From Vogesella fluminis (GTDB lineage: Bacteria > Pseudomonadota > Gammaproteobacteria > Burkholderiales > Chromobacteriaceae): a DNA stretch of 64,000 nucleotides. The notes under the pieces were generated by a model. The model was given only the letters and a program-made list of their open reading frames with translations, had not been told where the DNA came from and did no database searches. The first letter of the stretch is position 1, and every line of letters begins with the position of its first letter. This document shows positions 36,651 through 45,407 of the stretch, in pieces. The position numbers were made by a program, and so were the translations under genes. The stretch lies in contig NZ_BMYP01000017.1 in NCBI RefSeq assembly GCF_014652335.1, positions 1-64,000 on the forward strand, written 5' to 3'.

Positions 36651-37249
36651 TCGAACGTGTGGCCGTGATCGACTTCGAAACCACCGGCATCACGCCGGGG
36701 CGGGAAGGGCGGGCCACGGAAATCGGCATCGTGATGCTGGAGGGCGGCGTCATCGTCGACCGTTTCCAGAGCCTGATGAATGCCGGCGTGCGCGTGCCGC
36801 CGATGATCGAGCAGCTGACCGGCATCAGCAATGCCATGCTGCGTTCGGCGCCGCCGGCGGCGGGTGTGATGCGCGATGCGGCCAACTTCGTCGGCCGTGC
36901 CCCGCTGGTGGCGCACAATGCCAGCTTCGACCGCAAGTTCTGGGATTTCGAGCTGGCGCAATGCGGGCTGACGCGGACGCAGGACTTCGCCTGCACCCTG
37001 CGGCTGTCGCGCCGGCTGCTGCCGCAGGCGCCGGATCACAAGCTGGGCACGCTGACGCGCTGGGCCGCGCTGCCGGCCACCGGCCGCGCTCACCGCGCGC
37101 TGGCCGATGCCGAGATGGCGGCCAACCTGCTGCTGCACCTCGGCCAGACCATGGCGCGCAGCTGCCGCCAGCCGGTGACGCATGCGCTGCTGTGCAAGCT
37201 GCAGGCCGTCACAGCCGCCAAGGTGCCGCAGTTCCTGCAACAACACTGA
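36647..37249 (+). CDS. DnaQ-like 3'-5' exonuclease
   Basis: The 200-aa DEDDh exonuclease has ExoI VAVIDFETTG, ExoII AHNASFDRKFW and ExoIII HRALADAEMA, with all acidic residues and the His present. Such stand-alone DnaQ-like enzymes proofread or degrade single-stranded DNA or RNA. It follows the small acidic gene with an ATGA overlap and ends 4 bases from the convergent ybaL gene. Confidence 0.88.
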   Translation: MIERVAVIDFETTGITPGREGRATEIGIVMLEGGVIVDRFQSLMNAGVRVPPMIEQLTGISNAMLRSAPPAAGVMRDAANFVGRAPLVAHNASFDRKFWDFELAQCGLTRTQDFACTLRLSRRLLPQAPDHKLGTLTRWAALPATGRAHRALADAEMAANLLLHLGQTMARSCRQPVTHALLCKLQAVTAAKVPQFLQQH

Positions 37250-37253
37250 GCCC

Positions 37254-38951
37254 TCAGTGCGGCGCCGGCCGGAAGCGCCCGGCAATGTGCTGCGCCATGC
37301 CGTCGGCCAGCACCTGGTTTTCCAGGAACACGTGGCCGCGGTGCTCGCTCTCCAGCAGCATGCCTTCCTCCTCGTTGCCGGTACGCAGGATGACCTCGAT
37401 CGCCGGATTCAGGGTGCGGGCGATCCGGATCATCTGCCGGGTCTTGAAGATGTCCGGCGCGGTCACCACCAGCATGCTGGCGCGGGCGACATGCGCCTGG
37501 ATCAGCACCGCCGCCTCGGCGGCGTCGCCGCAGACTGCCGGAATGTGGTTGGCGCGCAGCGCTTCGATCAGCTCGCGGTTCTCGTCCGCCACCACGTACG
37601 GGATCGCCAGCTTGTCGAGCTGGCTGGCGATGCGCTGCCCCACCTGACCGTAGCCCACCAGCACCACCTGGCCCGTGAGCAGCGCCTGGTCGACCGACAT
37701 CGGCAGCTCGGCCAGCGGGTCGTCGCGCCGTTCCAGTCTCTGCGCCAGCGGCGAGTGCCGGCGCAGCCAGTTCTGCAGCGGGGCGATACTGCCGAACAGT
37801 GCGGCATTGAGCGCGATCGAGATCAGCGCGCCGGCCAGGATCAGGCTTTGACCGGCCGCCGACAGCAGGCCAAGACTCATGCCGAGGCCGGCCAGGATGA
37901 AGGAAAACTCGCCGATCTGCGCCAGGCTGACGCCGACCGTCAGTGCGGTATTGAGCGGATAGCGGAACAGCAGCACCAGCGCGATGGCTGCGACCGTCTT
38001 GCCCAGCATGATGATGGCGACCACCGCCAGCACCTTCAGCGGCTCCTGCAGCAGGATGGCCGGGTCGAACAGCATGCCCACCGACACGAAGAACAGCACC
38101 GAGAAGGCGTCGCGCAGCGGTAGCGACTCGTCGGCGGCGCGGTGGCTGAATTCCGACTCGCGCATCATCATGCCGGCAAAGAAGGCGCCCAGCGCGAATG
38201 ACACGTCGAACAGCTTGGCCGAGCCCAGCGCCACGCACAGTGCCGCGGCGATCACGCACAGCGTGAACAGCTCGCGCGAGCCGGTACGCGCCACCAGCCA
38301 CAGCAGGCGCGGAAACAGGCGGCGACCGACGATCAGCATCAGCGCGATGAAGGCGCCGACCTTGGCCAGGGTGATCAGCAGCGTTGTGCCCACGCCGTTG
38401 CCGGCGCCGCTTGCGGCCTCGCCACCGAGCAGCCCGCTCAGTGGCGGCAGCAGCACCAGCACCAGCACCATGGCGAGGTCTTCCACGATCAGCCAGCCGA
38501 CGGCGATGCGGCCGTTGACGCTGTCCAGCACCCCGCGGTCCTCCAGTGCCCGTAGCAGCACCACGGTACTGGCCACCGACAGGCACAAGCCGAACACCAG
38601 TGCCTCGCCCGCCGGCCAGCCCCACCACAGCGCGGTCGCCGCGCCCAGTGCGGTGGCCACCGCGATCTGCACGACGGCGCCGGGCACCGAGATGCGCTTC
38701 ACCGCCATCAGGTCCGATAGCGAGAAGTGCAGGCCGACACCGAACATCAGCAACATCACGCCGATCTCGGACAGTTGACCTGCCAGCGCCACATCGGCGA
38801 CGAAACCGGGCGTGGAAGGGCCGATCAGCACCCCGGCCAGCAGATAGCCGACCAGCGGCGGCATGGCCAGGCGGGTGGCGGCATAGCCGAACAGCATGGC
38901 CAGCCCCAGCCCGGCGGCGATGGTGGAGATCAGGGAGATATCGTGCGGCAT
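37254..38951 (-). CDS. ybaL: YbaL/KefB-type monovalent cation:proton antiporter with TrkA-N domain
   Basis: The 565-aa CPA2 protein has about 12-13 transmembrane helices (residues 5-385) with PPLVGYLLAGVLIGPSTPGF and the ion-binding helix GWLIVEDLAMVLVL, then a cytosolic Rossmann RCK/TrkA-N domain (VVLVGYGQVGQRIASQL, about 420 on). Unlike KefC it lacks a clear glutathione-linked extension, and matches YbaL better. Start MPHDISLIST has AAGGAAA upstream; a long N-terminal extension is non-coding. No ancillary flavoprotein gene is near. Confidence 0.93.
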   Translation of the reverse strand: MPHDISLISTIAAGLGLAMLFGYAATRLAMPPLVGYLLAGVLIGPSTPGFVADVALAGQLSEIGVMLLMFGVGLHFSLSDLMAVKRISVPGAVVQIAVATALGAATALWWGWPAGEALVFGLCLSVASTVVLLRALEDRGVLDSVNGRIAVGWLIVEDLAMVLVLVLLPPLSGLLGGEAASGAGNGVGTTLLITLAKVGAFIALMLIVGRRLFPRLLWLVARTGSRELFTLCVIAAALCVALGSAKLFDVSFALGAFFAGMMMRESEFSHRAADESLPLRDAFSVLFFVSVGMLFDPAILLQEPLKVLAVVAIIMLGKTVAAIALVLLFRYPLNTALTVGVSLAQIGEFSFILAGLGMSLGLLSAAGQSLILAGALISIALNAALFGSIAPLQNWLRRHSPLAQRLERRDDPLAELPMSVDQALLTGQVVLVGYGQVGQRIASQLDKLAIPYVVADENRELIEALRANHIPAVCGDAAEAAVLIQAHVARASMLVVTAPDIFKTRQMIRIARTLNPAIEVILRTGNEEEGMLLESEHRGHVFLENQVLADGMAQHIAGRFRPAPH

Positions 38952-39234
38952 CGCTTTCCTTTTACGAATCGGACAGCCAGTGGCAAGGATTGTTGACCCG
39001 GTGCAGGGACTGACAGTCAGTATGGTTGCGGTATGCGGGTTATGTTGCTGCTTGGTGATTGACTGTTTCAGGCCGGCAAGTTCCTGACGCATGGTGATAT
39101 TGCCGTGCCCGGCATGGAAAACGCGCTGTTCCGGCGATTGCTGTTGTGCGTGGCTCTTGATGATTGATGAAAGCAGGTGGGAGGGGATGTGCTGGCAGTG
39201 ATTTCCGGTGCCGGGAAAACCGGAAGGAGAAAGC
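38952..39234. other. gap between ybaL and lactate permease genes
   Basis: About 280 bases with no convincing gene. It must contain the ybaL promoter (minus strand). I see no DUS-like copy here and no other recognisable site. Confidence 0.4.
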
Positions 39235-39258
39235 AAAAAAGGCCATCCGGGGATGGCC
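39235..39258 (-). terminator. intrinsic terminator of the lactate permease gene
   Basis: On the minus strand GGCCATCC, loop CC, GGATGGCC is followed by TTTTTT, 15 bases after the stop. Confidence 0.9.
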
Positions 39259-39272
39259 TTGGTCAGTGCTGG

Positions 39273-40967
39273 TTATTTGCTCAGTGCATCGGTGATGCCG
39301 AGGCTGAAGATGCCGGTGCTGGTCAGCAGGCCCGCCATCACCAGGTAGTACACGGTCGGGATGATGGTGCGGCGCAGGGTTGCGCCTTCGCGACCGAGCA
39401 GGCCGACGGTGGCGGAGGCGGCCACCACGTTGTGGATGGCGACCATATTGCCGGCTGCGGCACCGACCGCCTGGGCGGCCACGATCAGCGATGAGGTGAT
39501 GCCCAGGCTCTCGGCCACGCTGAACTGGTACTGGGCCAGCATCATGTTGCTGACGGTGTTGGAGCCGGCAATGAAGGCACCCATGGCGCCGACGGTCGGG
39601 GCCATGAAGGCGTACACGCCGCCAAAGGTGTCGGCGACAAAGCGTGCCATCGCGATCGGCATGCTCTCCAGCTGGGCGAAGTTGACCCCGGAGTTGATCA
39701 TGATGCGCACCATCGGAATGGTGAATACCAGCACGAAACCGGCGCCGAGCAGCACCTTGGTCGATTCGCCGATGGCGGCGCTCATTTCCTTCCAGCTCAT
39801 GCGGTGCAGGAAGAAGGTGGCCATCACCACCATCACCAGGATGCCGCCCGGCAGGTACAGCGGGTCGATGGCGGCGCTGATGCCGGCTTCGCCCATGATG
39901 TCGCCGCTCTTGTAGACCACGGCCTTGAACGCGTTCTTCACACTGTCATTGGTGCGGCTGAGCACCAGCAGCGCGGCAACCAGCAGGTAGGGTAGCCACG
40001 CGGTCATGACCGACAGGCTGCGCTTGCTGCCGATGTTTTCCAGCTTGATTTCCACCGACCCCAGCCATTCTGCCGGCCAGTCCTTGGCCGGGGCGAAGTC
40101 CCAGTGGCTTTTCGGGGTCAGGAAGCGAGCCTTGGCGGCGCTGACCACGATGACCAGGCCGACCAGGCTGCCGATGATGGACGGGAATTCCGGGCCCAGG
40201 AACACGCCGGTGAGCGCGTAGGGCACGGTAAAGGCCAGACCGGTGAGGATGGCGAACGGCGCCACTTCAAAGCCCTCTTTCCACGAACGGTTACGGCCGA
40301 AGAAGCGCGTCATCATCGCGATCATGAACAGCGGCATCAGCACGCCGATCAGTGCGTGGATGATGGCGACGCTGCCGGTGATCTGGCTCAGGTAGGCGGC
40401 CCAGGTGCTGCTGTTGCTCGCCAGCTGTGCGCCGATGGCATTGGTGTCCATGCCGGTGTTGAGGCCGACCAGGATAGGGGTGCCGACGGCGCCGAACGAT
40501 ACCGGCGTCGATTGCACCATCATGCCCAGCAGCACGGCGGCCATGGCCGGGAAGCCCATCGCTACCAGCAGCGGTGCGGCGATGGCGGCCGGGGTGCCGA
40601 AGCCGGAAGCGCCCTCGATGAAGCAGCCGAACAGCCAGGCGATGATCAGTGCCTGGATGCGGCGATCGGGGCTGATGTTGGCGAAGCCCTCGCGGATCGC
40701 CAGGATGCCGCCCGAGTGCTTCAGGGTATTGAGCAGCAGAATGGCGCCGAAGATGATCCACAACACCGACAGGGTAATCAGCACGCCCTGGATGGTGGAA
40801 GAAATGACACGGTTAAGACTCATGTCCCAGGCAAACAGTGCAACCAGTGCGGTTGCAATGAAAACCAGCGGCATCGCCTTTCTGGCGGGCCAATTGAGGC
40901 CGACCAGCAATAGCGCGGAAAGCAGGATCGGCAGAAAGGCGAGAAACGCCTGTAGTCCCATGCTCAT
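39273..40967 (-). CDS. lldP: L-lactate permease (LctP family)
   Basis: This 564-aa inner-membrane transporter has about 12-14 hydrophobic helices. It contains the LctP hallmarks [20 protein letters not shown]-type N-terminus, [20 protein letters not shown] near 120 and [20 protein letters not shown] near 450. It imports lactate (and probably glycolate) with protons. No lactate dehydrogenase gene lies next to it. It has its own terminator and is preceded by a 130-bp AT-rich leader. Confidence 0.95.
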   Translation of the reverse strand: MSMGLQAFLAFLPILLSALLLVGLNWPARKAMPLVFIATALVALFAWDMSLNRVISSTIQGVLITLSVLWIIFGAILLLNTLKHSGGILAIREGFANISPDRRIQALIIAWLFGCFIEGASGFGTPAAIAAPLLVAMGFPAMAAVLLGMMVQSTPVSFGAVGTPILVGLNTGMDTNAIGAQLASNSSTWAAYLSQITGSVAIIHALIGVLMPLFMIAMMTRFFGRNRSWKEGFEVAPFAILTGLAFTVPYALTGVFLGPEFPSIIGSLVGLVIVVSAAKARFLTPKSHWDFAPAKDWPAEWLGSVEIKLENIGSKRSLSVMTAWLPYLLVAALLVLSRTNDSVKNAFKAVVYKSGDIMGEAGISAAIDPLYLPGGILVMVVMATFFLHRMSWKEMSAAIGESTKVLLGAGFVLVFTIPMVRIMINSGVNFAQLESMPIAMARFVADTFGGVYAFMAPTVGAMGAFIAGSNTVSNMMLAQYQFSVAESLGITSSLIVAAQAVGAAAGNMVAIHNVVAASATVGLLGREGATLRRTIIPTVYYLVMAGLLTSTGIFSLGITDALSK

Positions 40968-41172
40968 GATTGCTTACTCCAGTTGTGTTGTTTTGGTCGC
41001 TCTGTTTCCCCGGCTGAAAACGGTACGTCTGGCAGGGGGATGGTCGCGATTGTATTTTTGCGGTCAGAGCATGTCATTGGGGGCTTGCCCTTGCGGGTAA
41101 ACCCTTGATGTTCTTGTCAAGTTGTTGAAAATAATGAATAAAGACGAAAATGGCCGCCGCGCCGGACAGGCG

Positions 41173-41187
41173 TTGCGGCCAACCTTG
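41173..41187 (-). repeat. DUS-like 15-mer, exact copy
   Basis: TTGCGGCCAACCTTG in the gap between lpxH (ends 41205, minus strand) and the lactate permease leader. Confidence 0.85.
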
Positions 41188-41204
41188 TGGCGGGCGGGGG
41201 TTAC

Positions 41205-41927
41205 TTATGACAAAGGATGGGCAGAGACGCCGCGATCGTCCAGGCGCAGGTAGCCGGCGCGGCCGTCGTGCCAGTCCTGGATCACCCAGCGTTCGCGCGG
41301 CTGGCCGGCCAGATGGTAGTGATGCCGTGCCGGGCGGTGGGTGTGGCCGTGAATCAGCGTGCAGCCAGGGTTGGCCGCAAGCAGGGCGAGCACGGCGTCT
41401 TCGCTCACGTCGCTGATTTCGTTCGGTCCGTCCTGCTGCTTGCGCGATTCGCTCTGCTCGCGGATGTGGCGGGCGATGGCGTGGCGCTCGGCCAGTGGCT
41501 TGAGCAGAAAGGCCTGCTGCCAGGCCGGCTGCCGCACCATGGCGCGGAACTGCTGGTAGGCGGTGTCGTCGCCGCACAGCGCGTCGCCGTGGCTGAGCAG
41601 GTAGCGGTGGCCGTAGGCCTGCAGCGGGTGCGGATCGAGCAGCAGCGTGGCGCCGCTGGCGGCGGCAAAGCCGGCACCGAGCAGGAAGTCGCGGTTGCCG
41701 TGCATCACGTACAGCGGCGTGTGGCGGCTGAAGTCGCGCATCGCCGAGACCATGCTGCGCGCGAAGGCGTCATCGTCGTCGTCGCCGACCCAGTACTCGA
41801 ACAGGTCGCCGAGGATGTACAGCGCGTCGATGTGGCCGGCCCACTGCCGCAGCGTGCGCCGGAACAGTTCGCCCAGCCACGGTGCGTCGGCGTGCAGGTG
41901 CAGATCGGAGATCAGGTGTATGGCCAT
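41205..41927 (-). CDS. lpxH: UDP-2,3-diacylglucosamine diphosphatase
   Basis: The 240-aa metallophosphoesterase cleaves UDP-diacylglucosamine to lipid X, the fourth lipid A step. All dimetal motifs are visible: HLISDLHLH, ILGDLFEYWVGDDD, VMHGNRDFLLG, LLSHGDALC and LIHGHTHRPARH. The start MAIHLISDLH is set by homology. It lies downstream of ppiB and ppiA on the same strand, a usual lpxH neighbourhood. A one-mismatch DUS-like copy is embedded at 41366. Confidence 0.97.
   Translation of the reverse strand: MAIHLISDLHLHADAPWLGELFRRTLRQWAGHIDALYILGDLFEYWVGDDDDDAFARSMVSAMRDFSRHTPLYVMHGNRDFLLGAGFAAASGATLLLDPHPLQAYGHRYLLSHGDALCGDDTAYQQFRAMVRQPAWQQAFLLKPLAERHAIARHIREQSESRKQQDGPNEISDVSEDAVLALLAANPGCTLIHGHTHRPARHHYHLAGQPRERWVIQDWHDGRAGYLRLDDRGVSAHPLS
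41366..41380 (+). repeat. DUS-like 15-mer, 14/15 copy inside lpxH
   Basis: CAGGGTTGGCCGCAA differs by one base from the exact word. It is antisense to lpxH, in the LLAANPG segment before the last metal motif. Confidence 0.6.
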
Positions 41928-41985
41928 CGTGCGGCACCATGAATAAGGGCCGCACGCAGCGGCCCCGGGTCTTGCGTGAACGGGA

Positions 41986-42486
41986 TCAGGCGGCAGCCAC
42001 GATCTCGGCTTTTTCGACGATGACCGGCTCGACCGGCACGTCCTGGTGACCACCGGTGCGGCCGGTTTTCACGCCCTTGATGCGGTCAACCACGTCCTGG
42101 CCGGCCACCACCTGGCCGAACACGGCGTAGCCCCAGCCCTGCATGGTTTCGCTGCGGAAATCGAGGAAGTCGTTGTCCGACACGTTGATGAAGAACTGGG
42201 CGCTGGCGGAGTGCGGATCCGGCGTGCGTGCCATGGCCACGGTGTAAGTCTTGTTGGACAGGCCGTTGTTGGCTTCGTTCTCGATGGTGTCGCGGGTGTC
42301 CTTCTGCTTCATGTCGGCAGTGAAACCGCCGCCCTGGATCATGAAACCGTTGATCACGCGGTGGAAGATGGTGCCGTCGTAGTGGCCGTCCAGCACATAC
42401 TGTTCAAAGTTGGCGACGGTTTTCGGTGCCTTGTCGGCAAACAGTTCCAGCGTGATGTCGCCGAAGTTGGTAGTCAGTTTGATCAT
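41986..42486 (-). CDS. ppiB: peptidyl-prolyl cis-trans isomerase B (cytosolic cyclophilin)
   Basis: The 166-aa cyclophilin starts [20 protein letters not shown] with no signal peptide. It has the active-site segments [15 protein letters not shown] and [20 protein letters not shown]. It assists cytosolic protein folding. It is 18 bases downstream of ppiA, whose sequence is clearly related, suggesting an old tandem duplication with different cell compartments. Confidence 0.96.
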   Translation of the reverse strand: MIKLTTNFGDITLELFADKAPKTVANFEQYVLDGHYDGTIFHRVINGFMIQGGGFTADMKQKDTRDTIENEANNGLSNKTYTVAMARTPDPHSASAQFFINVSDNDFLDFRSETMQGWGYAVFGQVVAGQDVVDRIKGVKTGRTGGHQDVPVEPVIVEKAEIVAAA

Positions 42487-42504
42487 GATGGGAGTCCTTG
42501 GGGA

Positions 42505-43074
42505 TCAGGGTTTGTAAGTGGCTTTCTGGATGACGATGGGTTCCATCGGCACGTCCTGCATGCCGCCGATGTAGCCGGTGCGCGACTTGGCAATGCGGTT
42601 GACGACGTCCATGCCGGCGGTCACCTTGCCGAATACGGTGTAACCCCAGCCTGGCGGCGTCTTGCTGCGGAAATCCAGAAAATCGTTGTTGACCAGGTTG
42701 ATGAAGAATTGCGAGGTCGCCGAGTGCGGATCGTTGGTGCGCGCCATGGCGATGCTGCCGATCACGTTCTTCAGGCCGTTGTCGGCCTCGTTGGCGATCG
42801 GTGCGCGTGTCGGTTTTTGTGACAGCGCACCGCCGTCGATGGTAAAACCGCCACCCTGGATCATGAAGCCGTCAATCACGCGGTGGAACACGGTGTTGTC
42901 GTAATGGCCGGCCTTGACGTAGCGGGTGAAGTTGTCGACGGTCTTGGGTGCGCTTTGCGGCGCCAGCTCGACGGTGATCAGACCCTTGTTGGTCTGCAGC
43001 TCCACTTTGGGCGCGGCGCTGGCCAGCAGGGGCAGCAACAGCAGGGCGAGGGCGGCAATCTTCTTCATGGCCAT
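42505..43074 (-). CDS. ppiA: peptidyl-prolyl cis-trans isomerase A (periplasmic cyclophilin)
   Basis: The 189-aa cyclophilin has a signal peptide (MAMKKIAALALLLLPLLASA, cleaved before APKVEL) and the same active-site blocks [15 protein letters not shown] and ARTNDPHSATSQFFINLVNN. It isomerises prolyl bonds in the periplasm. The start may be the ATG at 43074 or 43068. It heads the ppiA-ppiB-lpxH unit. Confidence 0.95.
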   Translation of the reverse strand: MAMKKIAALALLLLPLLASAAPKVELQTNKGLITVELAPQSAPKTVDNFTRYVKAGHYDNTVFHRVIDGFMIQGGGFTIDGGALSQKPTRAPIANEADNGLKNVIGSIAMARTNDPHSATSQFFINLVNNDFLDFRSKTPPGWGYTVFGKVTAGMDVVNRIAKSRTGYIGGMQDVPMEPIVIQKATYKP

Positions 43075-43163
43075 GGTTTCCGGAGAGTTGAGGCGCGCAG
43101 TTTACCATGAGGCCGGCGGCGATGTGCCAGCCGGCGCGGGCTGCGGCGTATCCGGCCATTCAT

Positions 43164-43190
43164 TAAAGATTATGCGGCAATGGCCGATAA
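43164..43190 (+). promoter_or_regulatory. sigma-28 (FliA) promoter of flgP-flgT
   Basis: TAAA (43164-43167), exactly 15 bases, then GCCGATAA (43183-43190): a perfect match to the core FliA consensus TAAA-N15-GCCGATAA, 47 bases upstream of flgP. Confidence 0.9.
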
Positions 43191-43237
43191 ACCGATGACG
43201 CAATAACACGACATGTAATCAGTAGGCGGAGAACGCA

Positions 43238-43927
43238 ATGAAAAAAACGGTTTTGACTGCAAGTCTGCTGGCGCTGGTGTCCCTGACTGCCTGCGCGTCG
43301 TCCGCGGCGCCGGCGGCTGCCGGCGAGGGCTGGATGGTGGTTGCCGATGCCCCTGCCGTGGCAGGAAGCCATGAGCAGCCGGGCATCTCCCGACAGCCGG
43401 TGATGGCGCCCGGAGGCGTGATGATGGGCGGCGGCTATGTCGGTCCGCTGTCCGAGCCGCCGGCCAAGGAAGCGGAAAAATACAATGCCCTGCGCATCCG
43501 TGTGGTCGGCTATGGCGCACCGCCTGCCAGTCGCAGCCTGTCGCCGGTACAGCGCCGCCTGCTGGCAATGCGCGCCTCGCAGTTGGATGCCTATCGCGCG
43601 GTGGCGGAACAGGTGCAGGGCTTCAAGCTGTCCGGCAGCAGTACCGTCGGCAACATGATTGCGGCCAACGACAGCTACCGTACCTTTGTCGATGCCTACC
43701 TGCGCGGCGTGCGCCTGCTGTCCACCGAATTCAAGGCCGACGGCAGCAGCGAGACCATCGGCGAAGTGGTATTGGACGAAGGCTTCTTCAAGGCTTATCG
43801 TAGTGCGCTGGTGACCACCGGCAACGTGGCAACCGCAGCGCGGGTATTGCCTGCCGCCGACGGCAGCAAGCTGGGATGTACCGATAGCGGTTGTGTCTAT
43901 GGTGGCGACTACTATGTTTCGCATTGA
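43238..43927 (+). CDS. flgP: LPP20/FlgP-type flagellar outer-membrane lipoprotein
   Basis: The 229-aa protein has a type II signal peptide with lipobox LTAC and lipidated Cys19. A low-complexity Gly/Met/Pro stretch follows, then an LPP20-like domain (ALRIRVVGYGAPPASRSLSP, LAMRASQLDAYRAVAEQVQG, VDAYLRGVRLL). FlgP forms an outer-membrane ring around the flagellar rod in Vibrio and Campylobacter. Placement behind a sigma-28 promoter and 8 bases before flgT supports that role. Two C-terminal cysteines could form a disulphide. Confidence 0.85.
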   Translation: MKKTVLTASLLALVSLTACASSAAPAAAGEGWMVVADAPAVAGSHEQPGISRQPVMAPGGVMMGGGYVGPLSEPPAKEAEKYNALRIRVVGYGAPPASRSLSPVQRRLLAMRASQLDAYRAVAEQVQGFKLSGSSTVGNMIAANDSYRTFVDAYLRGVRLLSTEFKADGSSETIGEVVLDEGFFKAYRSALVTTGNVATAARVLPAADGSKLGCTDSGCVYGGDYYVSH

Positions 43928-43935
43928 CGGTGCAG

Positions 43936-45216
43936 ATGAAGACTAAACCATTCTGGTACGCCGCCCTGTGGGCGGCGTTTTTGCTGGCAGGGCCGGCAAC
44001 TGCCGAGGTGTATCGTGCCGAAGGCGTCGCCTCGCTGGAGTCCGGCCGCGTTGCGGCGCGGCAGCAGGCAATCGAGGATGCCGTGCGGCAGATGGCAATG
44101 ACCCATGCCGGCACGCTGCAGGCCTCGTCGCGGCTCGATAACGGCGAGCTGGCCGAGTCGGGTATGACCGGGCCGCTGACACTGCCCGGCACGCCGCGTG
44201 TGCTGCGGGAAAACCAGCGCGACGGGCTGCTGTTCGTCACGGTGGAGGTCGATACTGACGAACCGGTGGCCGCCCCCGGCAGTATGACGCCTGGTGGCCA
44301 GGTCTGCGCCCGCCCGGCGACCCCGGCCGGGCGCTTCCTGACGCGGCGGCTGGTCAGCACCTATTTCGAGGTATCGCAACCGCAGGATGCCGGCGATCTC
44401 GGCAATCTGGCGACCTGGTTACCGTCCGAGCTATCGCGGCGGCTGAATGCGTTGCGCGACGTACGTGCGCTGGATGCCGGCAACGTGTCGCTGTTTCCCG
44501 GTGGCAAGGTACAGGAGCCGTGGCAGGCCAGCGACGCCGTGCGCGACATCGGTCGCCGCGAGGAGGTGCAGTTCGTGCTGGCCGGGCGGGTACTGGATAC
44601 CGGCGTCAGCCGCAAGGAGCCGCGACTGGGCGTGTTTGGCAACAGCAGCGGTAGCGAGGCCGGGCTGTACTACACCGGGCCGCTGGCCGGCTTGTTCGGC
44701 GCTTCGGCACGGGTAGTGCCGGTGGAGCGCCGCTTTGCCATCGAATACTGGCTGTACGACGCGCTGACCGGTGGCGTGCTGGCCTCGGTCACGGCGGCCA
44801 CGACCGCGCGTGGCACCGTGCACGACAGCTCGCTACATGTTTTCGACCTGGGCCGCTTCCAGCAGAACGACTACGGCCGCAGCGTGGCGACGCTGCTGGA
44901 CGGCATCGCCGGCAAGCTGGCGAGCACCATGCACTGTCTGCCGTTCGCAGCGCGGGTGGTACGGGTGGATGGTGATCGCATCTATCTGGGCGCCGGTGCG
45001 CTGGACGGGCTGGCCAGCGCCGATCGCCTCATCGTCTACAAGCAGCAACCGCGGACCGAGATCCGCCGTGGTGACGGCGTGGTGCTGGGTCTGCCGGAGC
45101 GTGTGATCGGCGATGTCGAGCTGCTGCAGGTGCAGCCACGGCTGGCGGTAGCACTGCTGCGCAATGCCCGTGGCAAGGTGGAGGCCGGTGACTGGGTGCG
45201 TTTTCCGGTGCGCTGA
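43936..45216 (+). CDS. flgT: flagellar assembly protein FlgT
   Basis: The 426-aa periplasmic protein starts with a signal peptide ending AGPATA. The N-terminal FlgT domain reads EVYRAEGVASLESGRVAARQ followed by QAIEDAVRQM, a middle domain spans about 130-310, and the C-terminal SH3-like domain contains VVRVDGDRIYLGAGALDGLA and ERVIGDVELLQVQP. FlgT builds the H ring outside the basal body in Vibrio. Start MKTKPFWYAA is chosen for the signal peptide. It shares the sigma-28 transcript with flgP and ends at an inverted DUS-like pair. Confidence 0.88.
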   Translation: MKTKPFWYAALWAAFLLAGPATAEVYRAEGVASLESGRVAARQQAIEDAVRQMAMTHAGTLQASSRLDNGELAESGMTGPLTLPGTPRVLRENQRDGLLFVTVEVDTDEPVAAPGSMTPGGQVCARPATPAGRFLTRRLVSTYFEVSQPQDAGDLGNLATWLPSELSRRLNALRDVRALDAGNVSLFPGGKVQEPWQASDAVRDIGRREEVQFVLAGRVLDTGVSRKEPRLGVFGNSSGSEAGLYYTGPLAGLFGASARVVPVERRFAIEYWLYDALTGGVLASVTAATTARGTVHDSSLHVFDLGRFQQNDYGRSVATLLDGIAGKLASTMHCLPFAARVVRVDGDRIYLGAGALDGLASADRLIVYKQQPRTEIRRGDGVVLGLPERVIGDVELLQVQPRLAVALLRNARGKVEAGDWVRFPVR

Positions 45217-45231
45217 GTGTGTCACATGCGC

Positions 45232-45268
45232 CAAGGTTGGCCGCAGTGCCGCCTTGCGGCCAACCTTT
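45232..45268. repeat. inverted pair of the DUS-like motif after flgT
   Basis: CAAGGTTGGCCGCAG (45232-45246) and TTGCGGCCAACCTTT (45254-45268), each 14/15, pair as a 13-14-bp stem with a 7-8-base loop and three T residues. It is placed as the flgT terminator. Confidence 0.8.
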
Positions 45269-45329
45269 GTCTGTGCAGCGCTCCGTACCGGGGCCTGGCA
45301 GATGCAGATGGTTTTGTTGCAAATTGGTG

Positions 45330-45358
45330 TTGATAACGATTCTTGTCTTTATTACAAT
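45330..45358 (+). promoter_or_regulatory. fbpABC promoter with Fur-like spacer
   Basis: -35 TTGATA (45330-45335), 17-base spacer, -10 TACAAT (45353-45358). The stretch GATAACGATTCTTGTC resembles half a Fur box and is nearly identical to the Fur promoter at 14487-14515 (shared TTGATAAYGATTCT). Confidence 0.65.
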
Positions 45359-45407
45359 CGCTATCATCTATGCCATGCCTGACAACGGGCTTTAAAGGAG
45401 TGTGACT

